64,000 nucleotides of DNA from the NCBI GenBank assembly GCA_947561395.2, contig OX387185.1, positions 46,076,602 through 46,140,601 of the forward strand, in the 5' to 3' direction. Positions 11,667-21,879 of the stretch are shown here, piece after piece. Positions within the stretch are counted from its first letter, which is position 1, and each line of letters opens with the position of its first letter. Position numbers and translations under genes: made by a program. Below the pieces are notes generated by a model that searched no databases, was not told where the DNA came from, and saw only the letters and a list, made by a program, of their open reading frames with translations. Origin of the DNA: Buxus sempervirens. Its lineage: Eukaryota > Streptophyta > Magnoliopsida > Buxales > Buxaceae.

Positions 11667-13048
11667 CGTAAGTGTTGCGGGATGATTGAGGGAGCAAATA
11701 GGAGCAACAATAGAGGGACCAGAGGAAATCGACTCCATTTTTATCGTACATGTCATGAACTCTCAAACATGAGAAATAACGTGCTTTTCTCGCTATTGAC
11801 AGGTGATGGATCATGCTCGTTCTGCACTCTGGGAGGAGAAAAAAGCAGAGACTTGGGAGGCATTTCAATGGCTTCCACGCTCCCGCAAAGCATATCCACC
11901 ACTCTCGTCATCGATGGACGATCTTTGGGGTTAATGTGAATGCACCACAAACCCACCATGACCATTTTCTTCGCAATGTGTGTGTCCTCTTCTCTTATAT
12001 CGTCAATAAGCTCCATATCTTCTTCTTGAATCAGCTTATCATAAATCCATCCAGGAAAGTACACTTTACTAGAGTTTTGGTCTCCTTGTACAACAACCTT
12101 ATTCTTTGCACCAACCATTTCTAACAGCAGCATTCCATAGCTATACACATCAGACTTGTTAGAAGCATTTCCAAGACTCCTCAAGAAAACCTCGGGAGCA
12201 ATGTAGCCCACAGTACCTCTAGCTCCAGTGAGAGGCACAGCACTGTGATTCCGAGAGTATGTTTTGGCCAATCCAAAATCAGAGATCTTGGGGTTGAATT
12301 TCTCGTCTAACAAGACATTATGGGGCTTTATATCAAGATGCAAGATTCTGGATTCGCAGCCATGGTGGAGATATTCAATCCCATATGCAACCCCAAGAGC
12401 TATTTCAAGCAATCTTTCCCATCCCAGTGAATGGCTCACTGCCTCCTTGCGAATCAGGTCTCCTAGTGAACCGTTGGGCATGAATTCGTAGATCAGCAAC
12501 TGTTTCTCGTCTTCCCAGCAAAAACCCAGTAGACGTATGATGTTTACGTGGTGAATCCTACCAATAGTCGCCACTTCGTTAATGAAATCTTGGCCATTAA
12601 TGTCGTTGGACTTCTGTAGCATCTTAGCAGCAAAAAGGCGACCGTCCGGTAGCTTTCCCTTGAAGACACTTCCATAGCCTCCTGCACCTAACTTTTCTTT
12701 GAAGCCATTTGTCATTTTCTTGATATCGTTGTAGGAATATTTTCTTGGCAAGGATGATCTATAGTTCTGAATAAATTGCTCAACGTTTTGCTCCATTACT
12801 TGTCTTCCTTTCCTTTTGAAACGGGATGCGCCGAACAAGTGCAAGATCCTCCTCTTGAACTTGAAGACGACTAGTAATGCAAGGGTGAGAAGGAGGAACA
12901 CAGCTCCTGCTGTTACACCTGGTCATGGGAGTCAAAGTTTGATGTTAAATACATTGCAGGGAATACAAGGGAGTGGATCGATTCACTACAAACCACAGAT
13001 TAAATGACTAAATTAATATATATACGATCGAAAAGGAGAAATATTTAC

Positions 13049-13090
13049 CTACAATGAGCTTCCACGCCTTCCCTCTTAGAGTTTTTGTCT
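13049..13090 (-). pseudogene. Juxtamembrane mini-exon of copy A with +1 base
   Basis: Bounded by a CAG acceptor (complement of 13091-13093) and a GTAAAT donor (13043-13048). In the kinase frame it encodes a stretch ending in KAWKLIV that joins a Gly-Val-Thr at the TM exon. The preceding exon ends with two bases of a codon, which only fits a 41-bp exon as in copy B (28515-28555). The extra base lies in the CTCTTAGAG versus CTCTTGAG segment. No alternative nearby AG restores the phase. Confidence 0.75.
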
Positions 13091-14879
13091 CTGAGTTCAC
13101 AGGAAAAGAGGTGGTATACGTCAAAGATCTGTATACACTCACCGAAACGGCAACAATTCCTCTAGATCTTCCATCCTCTCCTTGCATTTTAAATTTCTAA
13201 ACCAATTCAAGGGCATATGTATCAATCTCATTGGAGACTGACATGGAATAGACTTATGGAAGATCCGAGAGGAATGACTCCGACAAACAGAGTAAATAAA
13301 ATTTTTGCACATGAAAAGAAGCGATTGTAAAAAACTAAAGGTCTCAAAGTGATTAATGCCCCTTTTCTACGGGGAAATTTGGTTTTTAGCGAAACTTAAA
13401 AAAAAAAAAAATCAGATTCATTCATCAAGTCCTAGTGAATTGCTTATGGGCCCACACGTATGTGTTGTTGTAAATGCAATAGCGCTGCAAACGATGTGGA
13501 GTTGTTGGGAATGAGATCGCCTATGGCCTTTGGAGTGGCTTTCCCTGCAACATTAAATGGAAGATGCACACATCGTGCAAAAGAGCTATCCAATCTGCAA
13601 CTTGGCATACGAGTTGAAATCACTGCAATTTTTCTTAGCATTGGTTTGGGCTTCTGGTCGTTAGATCTTGCCATGTGGAGCATCTCAAAGGTAGTGATTT
13701 TTTTTTTCTTTCTTGTTATAACTGTTTTACGTGGGACTTGTTTAAAAAAACTATTAACTGTGAAATGCTCTATGTGACAGTATCTCACGCAAACAATAGA
13801 AACCAATGCAAAGGAAAAATTGTACTTCATATTAACCCCCGTACATATATATTGACAAAAGTACATGCCAGACAGATTGCAAAGGTAACAGCACATAATA
13901 TTTGCTCTTCTATGCGGGGCAGCTCTCTTGCCCAATGCTGTGCATCCCTAGTTCAAATTCAAAGATATATTAAATGCCACAGATGGTTTAATAGAAAGAA
14001 CATAGTCAGCAACAAAAACCTGCAACATACCCCAATGGCTCTTGATTGGCCTGTCATGATTGAAAAATTCCATAACTAGTGGGCCCCATATGTCCTTATA
14101 AATTTTGTAACCATCATCAAAAGCCAGCACCATTTAATAGCAATTACAGTGCATAACATCTTGATGATTCTAAAATATCTAGTTTGGGTTAAATTCGAGT
14201 TGAGTGTTCGAAGTCTCCAATACGAGCTCAAATAAGTCCGTCGTGCATTTTCCATTCCAATGCCTTTGTCCTTGTACGGCGTGACTAGGAGGGTCGTCGT
14301 GTGTCAACATCTTAACAAGGACTTTTAAGTTTTTTTGCCCTTTTCGTGGCTCGGGTTGTCTTGTATATGTGATCTTTCTTTTATTTTGTTTCATAAGAAA
14401 ACACAAAATAGAAATTATTTTGGCAAAATGACCATTGATCATACTTTTTCCGTGCATAACAAAATGAGTTATGAAATGAGAAAATATAGAGCATTTGATC
14501 TGTTGACGGATTAAAATACCATTTTAATGGAGAATTACAAGTCACATGATGGGAGTAATCCCCGTCAATAGACTTGTAACTCTAATCATTTGATTTGTGA
14601 TTCTTAGTCGACAGACTTGTAATTCTCATAATCTTCACATAATCTGATTTAATTGTAGTTCTCTATGAAAGGATCTGCAATCCATCAACAGGATCAAATG
14701 ATCTCATTTTTTTTTACTCTTATTGTCATTTGTGGAAAAGTTGCCAATGAGTCATATGTGACTTTGAAAGTTATACAAAACAGTTTTTAAATTTCTCCAT
14801 TTTTTTTCCACATTAATTAACTGATCAGCCGTAGCAAATGGTGCAGAAAATTTAATGCCTAAATTGAAGAAAAAAATTA

Positions 14880-16175
14880 GGGAAAATTACTGTACACCCT
14901 GTCTTTTAAAACTTTATTCCAAACTGCACTACCTTTACAACTAATTGCCAAGTTTACACTAGTTTTATAAACAAAATGACGGAATGCCCAACTGCATGTA
15001 TCAAGAGACAAAAATTGCCCATTTTACCCTCGGGTTACAACTCATAAACCAGTTTTTATACTTGTGGTTCTGCATGTCAGGTAGGAAGTAGACACTAGGG
15101 CTGGCAATGGGTCAGATATATATCCGAATTTGATTCGAATCCGATCCGAAATTGGCGAATTCGATCCGAAATCTAAGATCCGTGGTTCGAATACGGATCT
15201 GAAATCTAAGATCCGAAAAAATTCAGATTCAAATATGAATATACATATATCCGATCCGAAAAAGATCCGACCGAAATCATATATATCTTATACATAAACC
15301 CAGGACAGACATTGGTTAGAATGTAGACCATTTATAAATTACGGTTGAACCATCATAACTAAAACCAAAAACCTTTAGAGAACGATTTGCCCTAAATCTA
15401 AACTTTCTATCCTCTTTGTCGCTGTCACCCTCTGGCGACTGGTACCTGCAAACCCACTTAAAGAACCAATTACAAAACCCCCTATTTTGAAACCTTTTTT
15501 GCTCTGAAATTCCATTGTCCAAAACAGGCCGGTTGTTCTAAGTTCCGGGGTACGATTTTTTTTGTCAGTCGCTCAATATCCACTGTTGCGTGGTGCTTCA
15601 AATTTGAAGTTCAAACTCATTTCTCATTTAAATCCCTCTCTAAGTAGGGCTAGCAATGAGTGGGATATATATCCGAATTCGATTCGAATCCGATCCGAAA
15701 CCGAAATTGGCGGATTCAAATATAGGATTTAGATCCGTGGTTCGAATACGGATTCGAAATCTAAGATCCGATAAAATTCGGATTCAAATACGAATATACA
15801 TATATCCGATCCGTATTCGACCGATTGCCACCCCTAACAGACACAACAAAAGCACCAATCGCAGTAGTTGCACCAATCCATGTTATGTTATTCTTTTAGC
15901 CATAGAAGAAGGTAGACGAAAGGTTTTGATTGAATTTCTTTTTTTTTTGGGTTTGGAACAACCAAAATAAAGGAGTAAGGTTCAACAGTTTTATTGTTTA
16001 GACCGGTTTGTGAGTTGTAAACCGGGGGTAAAAGAGGTATTTTTTGTCTTCTGATATATGCAGTAGTGCTTTCTATCATATTGTTTATAAAATAAGTGTA
16101 AACTTGGAATTTAATTATGAAGGTAGTGTATTTTAGAATAATATTTTAAAAGATAGTGTGTACAGTAATTTTCCC
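14880..16175. mobile_element. Mutator-like non-autonomous element (MULE), TSD 9 bp
   Basis: This 1296-bp element sits in the first intron of kinase copy A; copies B and C lack it. It starts GGGAAAATTACTGTACAC and has an inverted counterpart of about 80 bp at its right end. It is flanked by 9-bp direct repeats AAAAAATTA (14871-14879 and 16176-16184), the length expected of Mutator elements. Inside are two direct repeats of about 180 bp rich in GATCCGA motifs (about 15094-15275 and 15650-15836), each resembling a separate small GGATAT-rich repeat family. A small minus-strand open frame at 15316-15522 has no recognisable domain. Confidence 0.78.
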
Positions 16176-16202
16176 AAAAAATTAATAATAATCGGAACTT
16201 AC

Positions 16203-16360
16203 TTGTCATTTGATGGACAGCCTCCGTTACAGACACATTCAATTTTTCTGGAATCTCCATTGTATCCGCATCTTCCCGGACATCCTCCCTTATAGAAACA
16301 TTCAATTTTTCTGGAATCTCCAGTGTATCCGCATCTTCCCCCTGCCTCGGTACACGCCGT
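16203..16360 (-). repeat. Tandem duplication of the Cys-rich WAK-associated motif
   Basis: At the end of the copy A ectodomain the block GRCGYnGDSRKIEC..GGCP occurs twice in a row (51-bp unit), once in copies B and C. The first repeat has Tyr where the second and the paralogues have Cys (FYKGGC versus VCNGGC), so it lacks one cysteine of the motif. Confidence 0.85.
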
Positions 16361-16652
16361 ACAATTCTCGAAATCAGGCCACTGCAGTGGAAAGCCATCA
16401 CGTAATACATTCAACAACAACCCAAGCTCAATCTTTGATACGTTCACAAGGCCATGCTTCAACAAACTAGACACAGACGCAGGATACGTGACTACAGTGC
16501 AACCCGCGGGCGGAGGAATATTTACCGGCGTCGTCTGGCTGGCATTAACAATCCCGCGCCCAGGCAAAACCTGAGGCTCAGGCTTAGCAAGATAGAGCAC
16601 GGAATCCTCGCTACTGCAGCTATAGTTGGTAGTTTCTTTAAGAAACGCAGCC

Positions 16653-16684
16653 GGGAGCGGGAGCGGGAGCGGGAGCGGGAGCGG
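16653..16684 (+). repeat. Coding hexanucleotide microsatellite (GGGAGC)5
   Basis: Five GGGAGC units in copy A, encoding a Leu-Pro dipeptide run on the minus strand (PLPLPLPLP). Paralogues B and C have a single degenerate unit there, so it is a local slippage expansion in the ectodomain. Confidence 0.88.
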
Positions 16685-17997
16685 CCTCTTCAGGCACTCG
16701 AAGAAGGTAAGATTGAAGTTCCCTGGCACAAATCCGAGAAACCCGATATTCTCCAAAATTTCTGCTGTTGAGAATGAGAGGTTTCGGAGAGAACTGCAAG
16801 TCCCCGAACGGAGATCCGAAATGAGTTGGTTGTCTGAGACCGTAATCGCACGCTTGTCCTCTAAAGAGTAGAGGCCTTTTACTTGGTATGATTTGCCGGC
16901 GAGCTGGAGAGTTGCAATCTCCTTACTTCCCGATCGGTCGCATGCGATGGTGTAGTGAGGGAGGCCGCAGTCCATTGATCTGGTGCCGAATTGTTCCGAT
17001 GAGGAGAAGGGAAAGCTGAAGGTTATGTTTCCACAACGCAACGGAGCGCACAGATCGTAATAGTTGGAGTCGATCTTCTGCGCTCGGCAGTAGTGACGGG
17101 AGGAGATGATGCTGATGATGAGGATGATGATAAGTTGGCTTGAAGTTGCAGCGCGAAGACAGGGAAAGAACGCCAGAGATGCAGTCGCCATTACTTGATC
17201 AACTCCACATTGTGGCATTGGGATGTGCTATGCGGTGTCTCTTTTGGTGATTAATCGTGTTTTGATTTTCTTTTTCCAGTCAAGATGGGCAACTGAGGGG
17301 ATTTTTAACTGACACTTAGAAGACTGTGTTTGGTTCCTTGAATTTTGAAGGAAAAGGAAAGAAACTTGTAAAAATTTCTTTTCCTCTGTTTGGTATTGCA
17401 TAAGAAAGTAAGTTTCGAAAGAAAAAGAAAGAATATTTGGTCAAAAATTTTCTTTCTCTCGTCTAAAATATTTCCTCCAAAAAACCTAGTCATTTCGGAA
17501 AAAATGAAATCAGGGAGGATTTGGGGAGAAACGTCTCTCGACAAAACGCGCGGAGAGCCCGACTTTCACCTCAACCCCAACCTCGCGAAGGCTTCTCTTC
17601 TTCTTCGAAGACTTCTCTTCTTCCGGGAAAATCAATGGAAGAAGCTGCCATTGTTTAGACGAGAGGTGAATCTGTCCTTTGAATGCTTCTCTTCCGGTTG
17701 ATGGTTGGGAGTGGCTGCCATTGTTCAGACGAGAGAGGCTTCCAGTAGTAAGCAATCGCAACATCTCCCCCAAATCTCCTGAAATCTACGGCATCTGTCG
17801 GACATAATGGCTTAGAAATCTCGTTTTTTGCTTCTCCTTCGTCGCGTCACCAGATTTGGTTTCGGATTCAAAGTTCAGACAATCTGTATTTTTCTGTTTC
17901 TTTTTTTCTCTCCTCTTCTCTTTCTTCGTTTCAATCATTCCAATGAAAAGATTTGTGGTTTCTCTTTCTTTTCTGGGCTTTTACTTGGATTCTGTTC

Positions 17998-18283
17998 GGT
18001 AGAGGTGACCGACGTCATGGTGATGTTGGTGGTGTCGTCGAGGAAGTCCATCGGGGACAGATTGTTTCAGAGGGTGGGAGGTGGTGAGGGTTCTTGTGGG
18101 AAGAAACAGAAGAGATGCTCTTCTGAGTATCTTCAGGATGAAGAGACAGTCGAGCTTTTGCAGATTGGAGCTTAGAGGACCAAGAATGTTTTGATTTTGA
18201 TGAATGATACTGGTGGGGGTCATCAAGCTTCAGCTGAGGCCATCCGGGATGCTTTTAGATTGGAGTTTGGAGATGAGTACAGG
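17998..18283 (+). pseudogene. Captured fragment of MGDG synthase (MGD1-like), first exon
   Basis: The plus-strand frame reads SSRKSIGDRLFQRVGGG, then ELLQIGA, a TAG stop, then [20 protein letters not shown] and [16 protein letters not shown], ending at a GTAAGT donor at 18284. This is the N-terminal region of plant monogalactosyldiacylglycerol synthase, which makes the main plastid membrane galactolipid at the envelope. It includes the TGGGH loop of the glycosyltransferase fold. The in-frame TAG replaces the Glu normally found before the Arg. Only this exon is present and no C-terminal domain follows, so it cannot make the enzyme. It lies inside the TIR element at 17324-21874. Confidence 0.85.
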
Positions 18284-18879
18284 GTAAGTTATTGTTTCTT
18301 CTCTGGATTTTAATGCTTTTTCTTTTGTTTTGTTCTGTTTTATGGTTTATTTTTCTGTGTTTTCTGTATTATGTAGTTTAGATGTTCTATTTTGCTTCTA
18401 ATCGTCATTTTGATTTTTCCCTTTTTGTTGCAAGTGATCTCAGGTCGATTTTGTGGAAATCCTACTTGCTGTTTTCGTGAATTTCTTGCTTTCTAGTCCC
18501 TAAATTGTTTCATTTCTTCATCCTATCTCCGTTTTAATGGGCTTTAGCTCTTTTATAATTTCTCTTCATAGATCTCATTAGGCATGGTACTCTGACAGTC
18601 TAAATTAATCTTGGTTGCTAGCAAACAAAAAGGGCATGATCACACTACAAATTTTTTGGAATTAGAATTATTTTGTTTTACAATTAAGCAGCTGCTTATA
18701 GTCAAAGTTTTGAAATATGGATGGTACAAGTGCTCGTCTTGGTATTCTCCAGTATAGGGTGACGTAATACATATGTGCCCAGTTAAAAGAGTTTGAAAAG
18801 CTTTTTATTTGTCAGAACGATGGATCGGGTCACCTTTCTTTTTTGGTTGTTTTTCTTATTATTGATTGCATTCTTGTAG

Positions 18880-19173
18880 ATGATCCCTGTGGCTGTAAAT
18901 GATGTTGCTTTTTCAAACCATGCTGTTCTGCTGACAGGATTTATCATATTCCAAGTTCTAATCTTTGAAGTGATTCTAACTCCAGTAAAAAATTGTCAGT
19001 TCTTTCTTTTAGAAAATTATGCTCCAAGGTTTACTAGTTTTCTCTGTGCAGCGTGGTCAAAAGGTCTCAAAGGCTTCTCTAGTAATCATTTGTGCTGTGT
19101 GGGTTTCAGCTGCTGTCTGCGTGTTCATAGCCTTGCCAAGACATTCATGGCTTTGGCTAATCTCTGTCTTTAA
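18880..19173 (+). pseudogene. Captured fragment of cystinosin homologue, two exons
   Basis: Exon 18880-18969 (after a TTGTAG acceptor) encodes MIPVAVNDVAFSNHAVLLTG and continues to IFE before a GTGATT donor. Exon 19052-19173 encodes RGQKVSKASL, then a hydrophobic segment and LPRHSWLWLISVF, before a GTAAGT donor. These are consecutive exons of the plant cystinosin homologue, a PQ-loop lysosomal/vacuolar cystine transporter, with an 82-bp intron kept, so capture was at DNA level and not by retrotransposition. The phases join correctly. The rest of the gene is missing. It lies downstream of the MGDG synthase fragment in the same element and orientation. Confidence 0.85.
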
Positions 19174-19701
19174 GTAAGTTGCCTGTTGCTGAAGCATCAA
19201 TTTTGTTCCCTGTATTTCAACACTCTGTAATTAGATGTAAATAATTGCTAATGTATATAGCTGCCAATTTTTGACTTAAAGAAAAGCATTAACTTGCTTA
19301 GTTAACTTACTAGTTAGAAGAGAGGAAAAAAAAAGATAATTCTCAAAAATAAACAGTAAGAGGCACATTATTTATGCTATCTGATAATCAAGATTGCAAC
19401 TTGGCATTTGTTGGACTTTGGTTAGCTGTCAAGCTTAGCCTATTCTAGAATAGGTTGTCTCTGGACTTCATTATTTGTATCCTGTCCCGACTACATTCCT
19501 TGCAAGAGATATAGAAGTATGAATATGTAATATGTAAAGACAAACAGGGAGCTCTATTTGTGGTTAGCTTTTTCTAGACATTATAACAAGTGCTAAGTGT
19601 CAAGATATTAAGTAATTAAAAGGGATATGTCAAGTTTTGCACTTTGTTTACTGCTTCATCCAATTGCACTTTGTTTACTTTCTTAGTCTTCTTTTACCCA
19701 G

Positions 19702-19767
19702 CTCAGCAATAAACTTAAGAAGTTGGATGAGAAGCTTGGGGCCACTGAAAACCTCCTTGAACACAAG
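19702..19767 (+). pseudogene. Captured coiled-coil exon, MAP70-like
   Basis: A 66-bp in-phase exon between a clear acceptor (TTTTACCCAG) and a GTGCCT donor encodes 22 residues with the core KLDEKLGATENLLEHK. This heptad-rich sequence resembles the KLAATE.LLEHK part of plant microtubule-associated protein 70. It is short, so the family call is tentative, but exon-like borders and its place in the gene-capturing element support a third captured fragment. Confidence 0.45.
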
Positions 19768-21879
19768 GTGCCTCGCTCTCTTTAGTGGAATTCATTTTGT
19801 TTGATATAATCTTGGTTTCCGTTGGTGAAGAGTAAGATACCCAATTCCTCTTAAATTCAACTACTTATTGCAGAATCTGTAAATTAGCTATGCTATCATC
19901 ATTAGTTGCTTGTATTGAAACACATCTTACAAAAAATTTTTGAATTTTCTGTGAGTAACAGACACTTTAGATCTGTGAAGTTGATATTCTATCATCATAC
20001 TATGATCTTTTGAATTACTCTTTGAGCTATGATTGTGACCTCAAATATTTTCATTCTGTCGGTTTGCAGTTGTTGTATTTGGAAAGAAGAGGGGACCCAA
20101 CTCATCAGAGAAGTAAACTTGAAATGTGAGGGATTTTGGTAGTAATAGCCTTGGATACCACAATTGGCTAGGCACTTTTTTTTTTTTTAAATCTTTGGGG
20201 TTTTATCATGTTGACCAATCCAGCTGATGTGTAAGTTTGAGATATCTTTTTTCATCTAATGTCATTGAAATTAGTTTAAGTGACTCTATGGTCAATAATT
20301 TTTAATTTTCCATTAATTATTTATATCTTTTTATTATAATACTTGGATTAGATATATACAACCAAGTTGGCCCGGTTGGATGGGTTGCCAACTTATGTAA
20401 TGGTGTGAACTGTGAACTGTTAACAACGGAAAATGTGAACCCTAACATGCAGCAAATGGTTAAGATTTTGTAACCATCTTAAAATCACTTGGTTGGTCCG
20501 GTACAAGAATTTATCCTTCTGATTTCTATCCGAATATTCTGAATTATCAACCAAGCAAATACAAATTTGTAAGGGTGCAATTAGCTTCGTTTTGGCTTTG
20601 GTTGACATCAACCTAGAACCAAATGAAGGCCTTTTGATTGTCAACCAAAAACCGGCTCAAACCAAATTGAGAAATCAATCGTCCCAACCAAGGCTGTAAA
20701 GGGGTCAGATTCATATAAGATCTAACAAGATGAATTCGAATCCTTTTAAAGGATATCCGAATTTGTTTAATTATCCTATTGATCTCTTATGTAAGTTACC
20801 AAATTCAAATCTGAATATATTCATGAAATCCATAATCGAATGTGGTTAATATTCAAATCTGATAAGTAATCTGAAATCCGATTAAATAAGTTTATTTGTA
20901 CCGTGAGTCCATTAAATAATAAATTAACTTTAAAATTATTATGCCTCTACAAAATGAAATTTAACTATTCTAAATATAATGTAATGATTCTAGCCATAAA
21001 GGGTTTCCAAAAGTAATTTTATTATCACTTTAAAAAATTTAAATGATTCAACTCAATCGGGGTGCGGAGTCGAGGGCAATTTCCCATCTTGAGAATTTTT
21101 TTTTTTCTAGAAGTAATTTTATTATTACTCTTGAAATATTATTTAAAATCCCCAAAATTTAAATCCCACTTGAATTTTTTTTTCAAAAATAATTTTATAA
21201 ACGTTTGAATGTTAATGAAGTTGGATTTATTTTGACTTATTATTTGCCCTTCAGCTAATTTTCTAGCTCCGCCCCTATCTAAAAGGACTTTAAAATATAA
21301 AATAGCTACAAAATAATCAGTCGAATCTTTATCGGGTTAAATATAGGTGAATCCATATTCGAATCTGAATATAATTAGATTGAATAGATTCACATTCAAA
21401 CCGATAGGTCTAATTGTCATTGGAGATCCATATTCAACTTATAAGTTCGTATTTGGATTGGATTTGGATTTTTATCCAACCCTGGACAGTCCTAGTCCCA
21501 ACTCAAAAACCAACAAAAATGAAATTAAAATCCCTAAAAAAACCACCTAACCCAAAAATACAAGTCCGGTTTGGCTAGGTTCGTTTAGGCTATAACAAGT
21601 TTAAACTTAAAAAAAAAAAAGAAAGTGATTATATATTTTTCCCTTTTCATCAACTACAAAATTCCAAAATCAAAAGAACTATTTGATTTTCTTTATGATT
21701 TTCCATATAAACAACCAAATAAGAGAAAGTGATTTCTTTAAAAATTTCTTCCTTGTTTTCCATAACAAACCAAACAAGAGAAAATATCTTCTTTTCATTT
21801 CTTTTCTCTTCATTTCTTTTCTTTTTGGGATTTCTTTTCTTTTCTCTCCAAATCCAAGGAACCAAACATAGCCTGAAGA

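Larger units (their letters stand above)
11753..17188 (-). pseudogene. LRK10L-type receptor-like kinase, copy A, frameshifted
   Basis: Three coding exons on the minus strand: 17188-16203 (signal peptide and ectodomain), 13090-13049 (42 bp) and 12918-11753 (TM and kinase). The ectodomain has a hydrophobic signal segment, then CAPLRCGNITFSFPF (GUB_WAK_bind), and Cys-rich WAK-associated motifs at its end. The kinase has the GAGGYGSVFKG loop, the AAK lysine, HLDIKPHN (a non-RD catalytic loop), DFG and APE. The product would be a plasma-membrane receptor kinase of the leaf rust 10 disease-resistance-like type. The middle exon is 42 bp, whereas copy B has 41; the extra base breaks the frame between ectodomain and kinase, so I call a pseudogene or sequencing error. 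An in-frame ATG at 17218 exists, but the one at 17188 is conserved in copy B. Introns are swollen by a Mutator-like insertion. Confidence 0.8.
17324..21874 (+). mobile_element. Gene-capturing TIR element (Pack-TIR-like)
   Basis: Present in copy A of the kinase flank and absent from copies B and C, so it is an insertion. Left end CTGTGTTTGGTTCCTTG; right end reads AGGCTATGTTTGGTTCC on the minus strand; both sit next to GAAGA (17319-17323 and 21875-21879), a 5-bp target duplication that matches the uninterrupted site in B and C. Subterminal AAG/TTC-rich stretches (17335-17480 and 21640-21860) are roughly inverted to each other. It carries, all in plus orientation and with introns retained, exons of MGDG synthase, cystinosin and a MAP70-like protein. 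No transposase was seen. The superfamily is unsettled: the 5-bp TSD and GGTTCC ends do not fit one class cleanly. Confidence 0.7.

Noticed and set aside
13444..14079. Open frames on both strands in the intron of kinase copy A
   Set aside because: They lie in an intron shared with copies B and C, where the frames are not conserved; no domain.
15316..15522. Small frame in the Mutator-like element with FFKWVC, reminiscent of a GRF zinc finger
   Set aside because: The cysteine and histidine spacing does not fit; left unannotated as a gene.
16454..16771. Frame with an Arg-Glu repeat (RERERER)
   Set aside because: It is the antisense shadow of the (GGGAGC)5 expansion in the receptor ectodomain exon.
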